DNA of 64,000 bases from Hanleya hanleyi (GCA_036873755.1 JAVTVY010025229.1:1-64000), one strand, 5' to 3'; shown: positions 11,961 to 24,080, numbered from the stretch's first letter. Program-made: numbers and translations. The notes: generated by a model from the letters alone, not told the origin.

Positions 11961-12654
11961 AAATTTCTCCGGACGCTGTAAGTACGTAATATTCTAGGTC
12001 CGGGCTCACACGATTGATCTGATCCATATTGCAGACGCCCAGGGTATATTTGTCGATTTCGGAGCTACTTGTGATATGTCGAGTATGGGTTGGTAAAATG
12101 TGGACCGAACTCATTTGTGACAGAGTAAAAGTTACCAAGAAATAAGAATGCAAAAGCAGATTTCTTCTACATATTTCAGCGAGGGCCCATGGCCAATAAA
12201 CTGCACCCATTGTTCTTATCTTATTATTTTATTCTTATGAATTTTCTTTCATTCAAGTATACATATTTGTGATATTAAATCCAATCATCCCAACTGAGAT
12301 ACCAAGCACTGATTGGAAACAGCTAGTTTGTTTGGTAGCTACCTTTTAAATGTACGACCGGTCAGGGTGATAACTATATATTATAACTCTAAATGAAGCG
12401 TTCCTCATATTGTATATATAATGGATATATTTCATGAGATGTTCGGAGTTAGTTGAATTTCGCAATATTCATATCTATGTGGAATTTAGCAACACTGTAT
12501 ACCTTCAGTATATAAGTATTCCATTGCAACCCATTTGGCAGATTTGTTTTGTTCTTTATAAATTGGTGAGATATATGTAAGAGGTGCAACAAATTAAAGA
12601 CGATTGGCGACTAAAAAGCAAACGTATGATTTCTCAGGAAAGCTTCCCTTTATA
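11961..12654. other. no feature recognised
   Basis: Weak continuation of G similarity to about 11990, then AT-rich sequence with no gene or repeat match that I can support. Confidence 0.35.
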
Positions 12655-13165
12655 ATGTAATGTTGTTATAATGGAATAGATCTTTTGATTTTGGACGCGG
12701 AATTTCTTCAATGGATGACGGCTGAATAAAGGGAATGACGGACTAGACGCTTGTATCCCTGAATTCGACTAAACATATATAAAACACTGATATCAAAACC
12801 CATTTCAGGAATACTATGATGTCGTATTGACGACATCATTGAAAACTGGTGCCCGATTCTCCAGTGAAAGAAATTAACTTGCTGTTATGTCTTGTAATAT
12901 GCTTTAGAAAACAATTTAGAAATTCGTTATAATAGTTGTCAGTGATACGGATTGTAATGATGGAACATTATGATGTCTTGCTGTCATCAGTGAAAACCGT
13001 TGACAGCTTCTTCCTTGAGAAAAACAAGCTTGGGTTTTTTTCAATGTTTAGTTGATGCCTGTTTGGAATTGGTGCTATGTGTCGAACCAGAAAATGTCTT
13101 TGGATTATTGGCGCGAAAATTCCTTGAACGATGGCTGAATACAGAAAGTCTTATCTGACGTCTAT
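12655..13165 (+). mobile_element. two decayed family B tail fragments
   Basis: The first (about 12655-12755) is a short 3' piece ending in gactagacgcttgta. The second (about 12795-13165) is a longer, more diverged tail with 'catcattgaaaactgg', 'gatgtcttgctgtcatca' and 'ggcgcgaaaattcc' blocks. Both read plus and neither has coding sequence. Confidence 0.55.
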
Positions 13166-13873
13166 ATTAATGTATTTGATCTGATGGATGTGGAAATTCT
13201 CGATGAAAGACTGGTGACTAAAGTTCTAGTTTATTTCACTCATCTCGTGATAGGTTCCATTAACAGGCGTCGCATGGTCATTGTCCTAATTTAAATATCA
13301 TTTCGACTTTTACTCCAGTTTCAGTTGAATTGTTGAATATACAACTGGGAGTCTGAGTCGCAGTCATTAACGCGGCAAAAACATCACAGAACAGATTCTA
13401 TTGCTACATGGTTCAATAAGCCAACTGCACATAATAGAAATGCCAGTTCCCAGAGATAATATCCGGCATATAAGAGAATAAGCATTGTTATGCTTCTCCA
13501 ATATCTAGCTGAGATGTAAGAAACTATTTTACGCCTTTTGCTCATATTACTCACGAACCAATATCAAAGTCTCGTTTTGACGCCAATGTTATGCTTTAGA
13601 AATGTGTCGAACAATAATCTTCCTTGTTTGATATAGCGAGATTCTTTGTAGTTTCCCGCATCCTTTGTCGGCTTAGGGGAGATTGTGACAGTTGAAAACT
13701 CGAAACTTGTCCGATAGATATAGGTAGACTGGATACGAATGAATCCATTATCTGGCCTGGTGGTAATTATGTCCCTCCTCTATCAAACTTTTCAACACAG
13801 CTCCGGAGGGAAGAGTAGAAAAGAGCTAAGATGTTCTTACTTTCCGCTAATCCTATTGGCGTCATTTTGAGAC
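13166..13873. other. no feature recognised
   Basis: No coding or repeat signal that I can support. Confidence 0.35.
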
Positions 13874-13933
13874 TTTTTGCATAATCCTACATGCAAAGAA
13901 TCATTTTTGCATAATCCTACATGCAAAGCATCA
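13874..13933. repeat. 30-bp tandem duplication
   Basis: Two back-to-back 30-bp units (13874-13903, 13904-13933) containing tgcataatcctacatgcaaa. The second differs by one base near its end. Confidence 0.85.
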
Positions 13934-14049
13934 TGGGGCAATTCAAAAGGACGGCCACGAGGTGTACTCTGGAGCTCGTGGTTTCCATCTTTTCTGTCCA
14001 TTTCGTTCGCATTCTCTGGCATGAAATGGCATAGCAATAATAATTAAAT

Positions 14050-14300
14050 TACTATCATATTTTATATTTTTTGAGAAAAAATATCGAAATATGAAAAATC
14101 GGCCCAAGAAATAGGCGACAAATGACGTCAACAAGATGACGTCATTGTAATGTCAACATGTCGGCCATCTGGGATATTTTTGGATTTTCTTGTAGGGCTT
14201 GTCCCAAATATATAGTGTGAAAGCTTCAGCCCCCTATCTTTGAGCGTAACGGAAATAAATAGGGGGAATTTTCTAGCTGGGATAGTCCTCCAAATCTATA
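14050..14300 (+). repeat. family F repeat with paired CRE sites
   Basis: Similar to the reverse complement of 56620-56850. It contains two TGACGTCA palindromes at 14123-14130 and 14137-14144, which are full cAMP-response-element/ATF consensus sites, plus a 'gtcggccatctgggat' block. The inverted relative also has TGACGTCA (56771-56778). Confidence 0.5.
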
Positions 14301-15368
14301 CCCCCAGGGATGCCGACTTGCACCACCGTGCGGTGTTTGTGAGAAACATCTTGCTTTCAGGTCAAAATAAACGGTGGATTGGAATACTCCTCACGAAAAA
14401 GAGGTTACATCTTCACTAACTATCACATCAAACTGTTTCTATTTGTATCATTCATGACACGACGAACGGTTTGCTTGCACTCAATCCCATAGTCAAGCAT
14501 CCAGAGTTCCGGGCAACTACTATACATCCTCTGTGTTGCAATTCTTCAAAGCTTCCTGTGCGCCAATGTTAAATTCAGATTACAGAATAAGGATGCACAG
14601 TAATATTTGGCCGTATAAAGGACATTCAATATGAAGCATTCGTCCAAAATGCGTCTCTTTGAAGTTTTCTCCGAACGTCTTAGCAAGAATCTAGATTGAT
14701 CAATGCTCCTCTTTCCTGATCTCAGGCGATATTTGATCTCGTTATCTTTGTAGATGATTAGTTTGAAATCTGAAAAGAAGATGCTTATTCATGGGAGGAA
14801 AACGAGTGAGTAACTCAATCGTTTATTTTTTATTTCTCCCTTAAGGCAAACCTGAACGTTCATCATGTTCAACCTGTCGCATGGATCAATGATAGGACCT
14901 CCCTTGTCGGCATCGTCTAAGTGTTTGTGAAGCGATTGTTGTCGCCGTTGTTGCTAGAGAGTACTTTGGAAAATGCTGAAAAGCTTATATCCGAAGATCA
15001 TGACATTTCATGTGCCTGAATTTGTGTTAGTGTTAGGCTATTACCCTAGGCGGCGTCACTTTTGTTAATCTGAATTATACGCAGTGTTATTAGAGAAGCT
15101 CCGGTAAAATACAGAAAGAGAAACGTTACCGTACAAATACTGAAAGTGAGTTAAAACCGTAAATGACTTAAACAATTTCTCAGTCATCTTCCTATACGAG
15201 TAAACTCTCTTCCTCCCACCCATTAGCACCGCACATGCAATGCATTACCTTCAGGCATACCCTTACAGCATTTTCCCAAATACTCTATAACAACAAAAAC
15301 TCTCACAAAGTCCTTTTAGTGAGTTCACTCTTGTAGGAAACTAACTCTTGTTGCAGCTTTTGAATTTG
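14301..15368. other. no feature recognised
   Basis: I see no gene, repeat match or regulatory pattern worth naming in this roughly 1-kb stretch. Confidence 0.35.
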
Positions 15369-15405
15369 AGAGAGAGAGAGAGAGAGAGAATAAGGTTTAA
15401 CGTCG
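15369..15405 (-). mobile_element. LINE family L 3' terminus, inverted
   Basis: The reverse complement reads cgcgacgttaaaccttattc followed by (CT)n, the exact terminus of the L elements at 35.9, 43.8 and 61.9 kb. Only the last roughly 40 bases are present, so this is an extreme 5' truncation. A second CT run follows at 15418-15431. Confidence 0.65.
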
Positions 15406-15549
15406 CGTGCCCCCTAATTCTCTCTCTCTCTGTGCGAAAACGATGTTTCCATTAGGGACGTGGAAATTCTTCACGTACCATGGTGTCATACTAAAGGTCG
15501 TATGTGACGCTTGTGTTCAGTCAGGTCGCAACCAACACATCATCCCTGA

Positions 15550-16038
15550 TCATGGTCCGGACCATGGCAGCTGGTGGGTCTGCCATAACGAAGTAGACGT
15601 ATAACGAATACCGACAAGAAGTCCTATTACTCCACAGACAAATACGGACTGCATATTTCTAAAAACATCATAAGGCTTGTGCCTTGTTATTTCGATGGAC
15701 TCCCTGATGAGGCGTGGTTTCTTCTCCCCGAGATTCGAGGCGAGGATCTTCGTTTGATCCCATGGGATGGTGTGGCCTAGATTGTTCACGATATGTTCGG
15801 CTACCGCAGCTCTTTGTTCGTTTGAGTTTCTGACTGCAGATTCGTGTTCTTTCATGCGGATGGACAATGGTCTAGACGTTTCACCGACGTAAGAATCAAC
15901 ACAATCACACTGAACTTTATAAATAACACCTTTAGGATCGGGTGTTCTGTCTCCTATTCTACCATTGGCTTTGATGTAAGATTTCAAGGGTGGGGCGCAT
16001 TTGAACCGGACGTCTACTGGGGCCTGTTTTTGGATCAG
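15550..16038 (-). pseudogene. GIY-YIG endonuclease domain of canonical Penelope-like element
   Basis: Continues in the same frame as the RT upstream, after one TGA codon (16041-16039). The domain shows the GVIYKV core (GIY) and SYVGETSRPL (YIG), followed by RMKEH and an AEHIVNNLGH block. This is the usual order for the C-terminal nuclease of Penelope-like elements, which nicks target DNA. The Tyr, Arg and Glu positions expected for catalysis are plausible by eye. After HKPYDVFRNMQ the sequence drifts and ends at a stop at 15550-15552, so the extreme C-terminus is doubtful. A 16-bp palindrome, catggtccggaccatg, sits at 15551-15566 across the end. Confidence 0.85.
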
Positions 16039-16892
16039 TCATTGAATTTGGTGGCTGACTTGACCAATGTATGGAAGGGTGATGCTGACTGGGCTGTCTG
16101 CTGGTTTGGTGGTGCTACTGGTGCTGGGGTTTAGCGCTTTGTCTATGGCATTGTTGATGCGGGGTGTCGGGAAGTGGTTGAGTTCCTTGACGTTCTTGAG
16201 GTGGGAGATCTCATGGTTGAGGCGGTCTGCATCGCATATAGTTTTTGCTCTCCTAGTCAGTGTTGATACGACGCCGGATTTGATTTTGGGTGGGTGGTTG
16301 GATTTGTAGTGAATGTACTGGTCTGTATGGGTGGGTTTTCGGTGTACTGTTGTGCTCAGGTTGCCGGATGATCTGTCAATCAGAACGTCTAAAAATGGGA
16401 GTGTCTTGTCATTTTCTACTTCGATGGTGAACTGCATGCGGGGATGTACGCTGTTTAAATGTTGGAGAAGGTCGTGAGGGTCATCAGGTTCTTGCACAAT
16501 GGCGAATGTATCATCCACTTTGCGGAACCAACATAGGGGTGCAAAGGGTGCTGAAGTTAAGGCTTTCTCCTCTAGGTATGTCATGTATATTTCGGCAATC
16601 AGTGGCGACAATGGGGAACCCATGGGGAGGCCGTTCACCTGTTCATGGAGCTGATTATTCCATGTGAAGTAGGTGGTTGTGATGCATTTGTCAGCTAGAT
16701 CCACAATGGACTCGGGGCGTAGTTTGGTCTGTAGGCTGTCTTTGGAGTCTTTGATACGTCGACGCAAGACTTCGAGAGCCTCTTTCCTGGGGACACTGGT
16801 AAATAGGTCTACCACGTCATAGCAGACTTCGCGAAAGGCCGTGTTTAATAAAGAAGAAGTTGAAATCCATGAAATCCCAGTGTTCAAAAAGT
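16039..16892 (-). pseudogene. reverse transcriptase of canonical Penelope-like element, 5' truncated
   Basis: The RT palm motifs are clear. CYDVVDLFTSVP is motif A (Asp at about residue 74 of the open frame). GLPMGSPLSPLIAEIYM is motif B (about 137-153). WFRKVDDTFAI is motif C with the catalytic DD (about 175-176). Then come LPFLDVLI and RKPTHTDQYIHY blocks typical of this family. The first roughly 50 residues of the open frame are not RT; they are read through an adjoining family C repeat (CTNDCDC...). Everything upstream of motif A is therefore missing. The frame closes at a TGA (16041-16039) in the linker before the GIY-YIG domain, a single in-frame break. Dead element. Confidence 0.9.
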
Positions 16893-17045
16893 GATAGATG
16901 AAAACGGCCCAAACGAGGGAGCATAATGCAAGTTCGTATTCAGAACAAATACCTGTTTGGTTCGACGCCGGCCAAGCGCTTCTTTCTCCATCATGTTTAC
17001 AAAACACAAAACCACAATCACAATCATTTGTACACATAACGAGAA
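16893..17045 (-). mobile_element. family C fragment abutting the Penelope element
   Basis: Matches the 'gatagacgaaaacggcccaa', 'aagttcgtattcagaacaaa' and 'caatcacaatcatttgtac' blocks of other C copies. In this copy the Cys cluster frame (CTNDCDCGFVFCKH) stays open into the RT frame, because the usual stop is absent. Confidence 0.7.
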
Positions 17046-17171
17046 ATTCCAGTCAGAATGTATGTGGTGTTAAGTCGCGTGCGCCAAGCCTACCATGTGT
17101 CTGCCAGTGATCAGTATATTACCTTTCGGCCAATTGAAAACAGCTGAATTTCGCTGAATTTCGGGAATTGA

Positions 17172-17225
17172 AATTTCCGATATCGGAAATTAGAATCGGG
17201 AATTCAATTTCCGATATCGGAAATT
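17172..17225. repeat. two copies of a perfect 20-bp palindrome
   Basis: AATTTCCGATATCGGAAATT occurs at 17172-17191 and 17206-17225, 34 bp apart. Each copy is a perfect self-complement, and aattcg-like half-pieces precede them. Confidence 0.92.
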
Positions 17226-17279
17226 ATTCGGAATAAAAAGCACTCTGGCTTGCCATAGAAACGTCCTCCAGCATAATCT

Positions 17280-17720
17280 CACCATATACAAGCAGCAATT
17301 AAACACAGCATTAAAAATGTGGTGGAACACGATGCCGGCTTAATAACACGACGTGATATGACCCAAAATACAAATATACTGACTGCATATTTCTGAAAAA
17401 AAACCATCACAAGAGCAAAAAAGTGATCTCTGTGATGATTTGTATCCCAGCAACTCTTCCATTGTGATTATTCATGTGTACATATTGAATGCCATGTTCA
17501 CACGGCCCCTAGCATCGGCTTGCGGAGTATCAGGTACAAATATTTCAGAGCAATGATGTAATAGCCCTATCAAGTCATCTGTTGGAAAATGATTGCCTAT
17601 GTGACCGCTAGATAGACACAAACGATCCAAATGAAGGAATATTTATAGAATGCAAGTTCATATTCAGAACAAATACCTTCTGTGAGACCCGATGCCGGCC
17701 AAGCGATTCATTGTCCAGCT
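17280..17720 (-). mobile_element. family C copy
   Basis: Shows the 'actgactgcatatttctgaa' block, 'cacacggcccctagc', 'atcaagtcatctgttggaaa' and 'ttcatattcagaacaaata' in the order seen at 62.1-62.5 kb. The Cys cluster part is lost after about 17710. Confidence 0.7.
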
Positions 17721-18000
17721 TCAAGCATATCATGTACAGTCATATGACAAAAGCTTCAGAGCGTGGCAAATACCATTAACTGGGCCTAGGGTCAAAGTCT
17801 CTGGGACCTTCTCCACTGTCTCTCAAATGTCGGCTGACCAATTGTTTTCGGAATATCACATTAATGGCTGCTGGTGATTATAGATTGTTGCCTCTTCTGT
17901 AGTTTGATATATAATGTTCTTCGAAAATAGCGACAGACCAAAGCATAAGAAATGGTCAAATATAAGGTTTCAAATATTTAAGAAGCAGTATTGTGCGCTT

Positions 18001-18604
18001 ACCGACCTGTGAATGATTGCGACATATATTTAGCTCATGAATTTCAAGAAAGGAACGGCAACTCTTGCAGGCGAAATGCTGGTGTGTCAATTATCTTATC
18101 TTCTCTTTCAAATTTTGCACAACCTAAAAAGAGCGTTAACATCAGCTAGGCACTTGTGTTAAGCCATTTTCAGCACATTTCATTGGGGTTGATTAACACA
18201 GTAACATGTATTTCGCGTTGAGTTTGGTCTATACCGTTTCTCAACACCACTTATGTTGACCAGTCTCCAATACCAAACATAGTTGTCGGTTCAACACACC
18301 GACCTGGGAGTGATTGCGACATATATTTAGCTCATGAATTTCAAGAAAGGAACGGCAACTCTTGCAGGCGAAATGCTGGTGTGTCAATTATCTTATCTTC
18401 TCTTTCAAATTTTGCACAACCTAAAAAGAGCGTTAACATCAGGTGTTTAGCTAGGCACTTGTGTTAAGCCATTTTCAGCACATTTCATTGGGGTTGATTA
18501 ACACAGTAACATGTATTTCGCGTTGAGTTTGGTCTATACCGTTTCTCAACACCACTTATGTTGACCAGTCTCCAATACCAAACATAGTTGTCGGTTCAAC
18601 ACAT
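18001..18604. repeat. 297-bp tandem duplication, nearly identical
   Basis: Unit 1 (about 18001-18297) and unit 2 (about 18298-18604) match almost base for base. Unit 2 has an 8-bp insertion (GTGTTTAG) near 18443, and the two differ at the first few bases. No ORF crosses the unit. This is recent local duplication. Confidence 0.9.
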
Positions 18605-19829
18605 TTTATCTGGCTGTATGACAGAGGAATATATATTTTCTTTGAAAAAGCTAAGTAACTCAGAAATGCGCACTAGTGCCATGTGATTGTCGAGAGTGTT
18701 ACTCTTTCAAACCTCTATCTTCGCCTGACGTTTTCTCGTAATTTCAATGAATCTGATAATCCCAGCGCGGTGCATACGTTGATTCTACTATCTAAATAAA
18801 CTAGGGACCACGAAGGCGTGAAAGCAATAGTTTTCCGTGATTCAGTGGTGGAGCCTGCATCCAGTGGACTTTCTGGAATATCGAATACAATCCAATATCA
18901 GCACCAGAAATCTACTCGTTAGCAATTACCAACGGTAAACCAACCCCCATGAATTATTTTCAGACGTTCAACACAATTCCGAGACAGAGTTCCTAACGAT
19001 GCGTACTCTTCTCTACAAACACTATGCAATAACAACCCGTCAATCACAGAACAATACTCAGTAACGACCGATCAAAAAGATTGAAATTCTGTCATTCGCA
19101 TATATTAGGGTCCCTCAGCACCAAAGCTGTCATTCCTGTCTATTTGTACTTTGTCCAACTCGTATTGATTTTCGTCTGCCTCCTCTTAGGCTCTATTGAC
19201 AAGCTCTGCAACCAGGAGTGCTTCTTTCTAAATCAATATATTCGCTGCGTGGTCACGATAATGACGTTAGTGTTCTCTCAATCAAATATACATCTTATCG
19301 TTCTATTGGAATAAAAAGGTTAATCTTATCGCAAGATAATTGCAGCAACCTCAACAGTTCTTTTTCCCTACGCGACATAAAATATGGGATAACATACTTA
19401 CGTATGCAAGACGCATAGTAGAATTGCTGGAAGATAACGAACTGTTTTTAAGCAACATCGCAATCAGCATACCTGTCACGCTATCTTCTAAAGACCAGAA
19501 CCTTTCACGCTATCTTTTGCAGCACAGAACATATTTCAATAAAGAAGTAACAAACACAATTTTTTAAATACGGACGTCCAGCCATTTACATATGTGCAAC
19601 GAAGAGCTGAAAACTACGCCTGTTACACAATGCGTGACTGTCGCGGGGATCAGGTGATTTTTCGATCGTTTTCCTTCGAGTTCGATTCAAATAATTTTTT
19701 TTTGCAAAATTAAGCAAAATGCTGAATTAAGCTAGCGTATTGTAATCCTCGCGTCACACTGGGTATTACTATGTACCGGGCAGCTATGTTTGATTAAGAT
19801 GATTGATGTTACCGTCTTTAAATGCGACT
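18605..19829. other. no gene recognised
   Basis: A 77-residue ORF at 19081-19314 has a hydrophobic middle (VYLYFVQLVLIFVCLLLGSI) that could span a membrane. There is no family match or neighbour support, so I do not call it a gene. Confidence 0.3.
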
Positions 19830-19924
19830 ACATAATATTTTCGTCAAAATCAGATAAATTAAGACATCATTCTCCATTGGGAATCATGAAATTATGGCTT
19901 GTGCACTCATGCATATTTCATATT

Positions 19925-20000
19925 AAGTTTGGGATTATGAACACGGATATTCTTTAATGGACGACGGCTGAATTATGAATGATGGACCAGACGCTTGTAA
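19925..20000 (+). mobile_element. about 75-bp family B 3'-end-only insertion
   Basis: Family A copy 1 reads attaagtttaagctttattt here. Copy 2 instead has the last roughly 75 bases of the B tail (ggattatgaacacggatatt ... gaccagacgcttgtaa) between the two halves. An insertion of only the 3' terminus is what a severely 5'-truncated retrotransposition leaves. Confidence 0.7.
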
Positions 20001-20342
20001 ACACCTATATTGTTATTAACGAAGTCACAGTTTTCGGGCTTAATTTTGGATAACTTTTAAATATCGGTTCTTTCATTCATTATCCAGATCAATAAAAGGA
20101 TTTGGAGTCCTCATATTTTTTATCTCTACTACAGTTTGTATTGAATTCCACTAAATCGTTCAGGCCATGTTTAATATCTCACGGTGTTCACATGAACACT
20201 GCAAGCAAAGCTTTACTGGAAATTAATTGGAGTTTGAGGGTATTATACGCTGTCTTCCTGACAATTATATCATAGGCTGTGTTGACTGTTTCGTCCCGCA
20301 AGAATATGGGGTGGGCGGCGTATTTTAATATTATTCCTTAAG

Positions 20343-20623
20343 TTTAGTCTCGTTAAAATAATTTACAAAATATACAAATTGAGATAAATAATCAGCGGAC
20401 AACGTCGTCTTTGGGACAGAGATAGATATTCCATGCTTGTTGGCACAGGTAGCTTAAATAAAAATGTTTTTTATACATTGCAGAGAAATAAAGAAAAAAT
20501 GATGGAAGCGTTTCTTTAATTTTAGTCTCGTTAAAATAATTTACAAAATATACAAATTGAGATAAATAATCAACGGACAAATTCGTCTTACGAACAGAGA
20601 TAGATATTCCATGCTTGTTGGCA
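20343..20623. repeat. direct duplication of about 103 bp, period 178
   Basis: 20343-20445 and 20521-20623 share 'tttagtctcgttaaaataat' and 'gatattccatgcttgttggc' blocks with few differences. It lies within family A copy 2. Confidence 0.85.
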
Positions 20624-22890
20624 AAAATGATGTAAGCGTCGAGAAAATATTGGGCTGATGTTAATGATAAACGAACGATATTTTTCAATGAGCCTTGGGG
20701 TGGTGGACAAATTGAACCAATGCTGCTGATAATGACAGGGCTTGGTTTTGATTCCAACAAGCTTTTGTGCTGAATCTGAAATGTGCGTCTTAGTTGTAAT
20801 AAGCTGCTGCGTTTTACATGGAAAATCCGATCTTTCCACCAAATGTTCAAAGAAACTGATTACACGAATATGTAATAGGCTCAACGCATGTTTGTCTCCT
20901 AGTTGAAAGTGCTGAACTGGCCTATGCATAGACCAGAGAAAAGCTATATGTAATTGGTTACCATGGTCTCAAGCCATAATTTTTGAAAATTATTCAAACG
21001 GTCAAAATTATTCAAATCCGAAAAATGTATCTCTGGATGATCTTTTATATCTACAGGTAGATTATTTCCATGCATTCAGAAAACTGACAATAGCCAGGGC
21101 ATGCGGCAATATGACCATGGGAACCCGACTCTTTTGACGAATTTCGCAATAAAGTTATCCCAGCCTCCTTTTTCTGCAGAATCTGCAAAAGATTTTTTTT
21201 ATGCAGGACGTCGACCTAGGTTCGTCATAGGCTGGTCTTCGCGAGTGGACAGCTAAAAACTTTAAAAAAATCGGTATTTTGGTAATGTTTTATCGAGCAG
21301 AGCAACTTGCGTCCAATGGCCGTCATATTTCGACAGTAATTTCCAAATGTCAATCAACGACAATTTCTTTTCGCTACTTTAAATTTATTTCAGACACACT
21401 TGATATATGCAACATACCCATTTTGTTCTGTTGCAATATAATAATTACGTGTCCAAGATGTCTTCTAAAATGCTTGTAATATTTAGGCATATTTATCATC
21501 TCAAGATACCGAATTCTCTATACCAATCCTCATCACCTTATTGCACATTGCGCAAAATTTTCGGAGAGAATCAACATGGGTAAATCTAGTATGCGTGGGC
21601 AAGTCAGGTTACCAAACGCAACTGTTTGAGTTATGTACCTTGGAAGTTTGATCGTGGAAAGAAATTTGCACGAGGAGGACATGCATATCGCCCTTGTTCG
21701 TGACGTATACTCATGTTCAACATACTCATCATGTGCATATGAACAGTCTATCAAACCCTTACTGAGACATACCATTCTCTCGATCACGACCTTTACAACG
21801 AAAACATGGATTGGCGGCAATGATTTGATATTTGGAACATGAAAAACAGTTGACTGCTTGTCTCTTGCGGGGAAACTAGCCTACACTTCTAGTTGTATAT
21901 TATGGTTGATCAGTTTGGTGCTAACGCTGTTATAAAAATTAGGACGGTGAAATTCTTTGATGGATGCCGGCTGAATATTAAAATGACGGACCAGACGCTT
22001 ATATTATTGATCTATGAATATTATCTTCTTTCTTACTTTTCCTTCAAGGATATTCCAACAATTCTATCAATGGACAACTGTTCTTTGTAAACACTCTTGC
22101 TCTAAAATCAGTAAGCATTTTGCGAGAAACAAAATTTATTTAATGTCATCGGTATTATAACCGAATATAATAAAGCTCAGAACTTAGATTTCATAATGAA
22201 AATTCTCTAATGTCGCAATAGAATATATATTCTGGTCGTGGGTGTTGAACAATCGTTATTTTCTCTATGTATCAGTCGGAATTGGTTGTCACAAGATTCT
22301 GAAAGATAGACGGAGTCGGTTATCTCTTGGAGACTGATCAAACAAGATATTTCGGGACAAAATCGCTATCGAGGCCTGTCTAAATGGTTTTCAGTACCGT
22401 ACGTTATCTTGTCCGCCGCTAGAACCGTGCCGATGTCAGACCCGGGATGGGAAGTGGAACCTTGTTTCTATTATTGATAATATATGATGACAATTGAAGG
22501 AACCATGGCAGTTACCTGTTCTGATATGCAAGATATAAAAATCAGCGTTTAAGGAGATGCTCGTTTTGTTTGAATAATTCATTAAATCTTAATCACATGT
22601 CTGCTTTTCTCTTCTGAAAATGATAATTTCGCCCTAGTCAATGAGAAAGAAAACACTTCGTTTTATTGAATTTGGTTTAATATTTTGAATCATTAGATTT
22701 TTTGTGATTAAGTTTCACCAATATCCCTACAAATTAGATCACAATCGTAAGACGTTGAAAGAAATGTGAATTTTCGAAGCACTATTCCTGTTAAGCTATC
22801 GAATTTATTTGGTCAATTTTAAAAATTAAACAAGGAATTTTGAAAATATCAGATTCGTGATTCTGCGAAACGTGTGTACATTTATATCTC

Positions 22891-23125
22891 AACCATCACA
22901 ATTTGTTACTGACGAGGTTCGTAACCACCACAATTTGTTACTGATGAGAATTTGTTACTGAAGAGGTTCGTAACCACCACAATTTGTTACTGACGAGGTT
23001 CGTAACCACCACAATTTGTTACTGATGAGAATTTGTTACTGACGAGGTTCGTAACCACCACAATTTGTTACTGATGAGAATTTGTTACTGAAGAGGTTCG
23101 TAACCACCACAATTTGTTATTGATT
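22891..23125. repeat. composite minisatellite in family A copy 2
   Basis: About seven units built on aaccaccacaatttgttact plus gacgaggttcgt, with alternate units extended by gatgagaatttgttactgaa. Copy 3 has only about two units at 27875-27950, and copy 1 has essentially none. Confidence 0.88.
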
Positions 23126-23860
23126 GTGTTAGGCATGCTTTCCTCTTACTGGTCTCATCAGAAACAACGACCCCAGATTTATAAAAAAAAGAGTTCAGCC
23201 AAATATGACGCAATAATGTCCGTCTGCGGTACTGACCTGCACTGGAAGTCCTGTTTGGTTGAACAATTCCTAGCTTGCTACTTTCCTTAACTTTTTATTG
23301 GAGACGATATTGCCTATGAAAGGCTTTAATGAAATAGGCTTTGATTCTGCCATATGAAGGCAACACCTAGGGTGTGTCAGAAAGCATACTCTGTGATTTT
23401 ATATCTGATATATTTTCTGGGACTCGGTGGTTGGTATGGCTATGTATACATGTATGTCTGGACAGAAGACAGTTGGAAAAGCCCATTCCATATTCTGTGA
23501 ACTTGCGACTGTGTACATCCCACAAATGGAGACAGGTTATCAATTACCCCGCGTCAGTCTGCGACCAAATAGCATATATTGACCCAGCTAAAATACACAC
23601 GGGAATGAATTGGTCAGATGTCGTGTTCGCGGTATTATGTAAATCCCTATATCAAATGTTCTAACATGGTCTCTAAGTCGAAGACGTCGTTCGGGAATTA
23701 TTCGGATCAAAGTTATCCGTTTCGGTAAGGAAATCTTGGATCAATGAATCAGAAACACGTTCTCTGTAGCGTCGACTGTATGAATATAGACTTAACGTCG
23801 TACGCAAACCGTCTTGCTTGAACGGTGTTTGCCGAAAGAAAATGAATTCGAGGCGCATCT

Positions 23861-24080
23861 CGCCCTTGTTCCTGACATCTCGCCCTTGTTCCTGACATCT
23901 CGCCCTTGTTCCTGACATCTCGCCCTTGTTCCTGACATCTCGCCCTTGTTCCTGACATCTCGCCCTTGTTCCTGACATCTCGCCCTTGTTCCTGACATCT
24001 CGCCCTTGTTCCTGACATCTCGCCCTTGTTCCTGACATATCGCCCTTGTTCCTGACATCTCGCCCTTGTTCCTGACGTAT
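23861..24080. repeat. 20-bp minisatellite, 11 units
   Basis: Eleven perfect or near-perfect units of cgcccttgttcctgacatct. Family A copy 3 has six units (28652-28771) and copy 1 a single unit (about 6584-6600). The three reverse-strand repetitive 'proteins' this creates are artefacts of a period not divisible by three. Confidence 0.95.

Noticed and set aside
20392..20929. 152- and 113-residue minus-strand ORFs as host genes
   Set aside because: They lie in family A copy 2, overlap a local duplication, and the equivalent in copy 1 is broken.
22891..23125. Hammerhead ribozyme (ctgatgag / ctgacgag motifs, expected in some Penelope-like elements)
   Set aside because: No CGAAA partner or closing stems; the motif is simply part of the minisatellite. 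The cgaaac near family C ends also lacks a ctgatga partner.
23861..24080. CRISPR-like array
   Set aside because: Units are contiguous 20-mers with no unique spacers, in a eukaryotic repeat.
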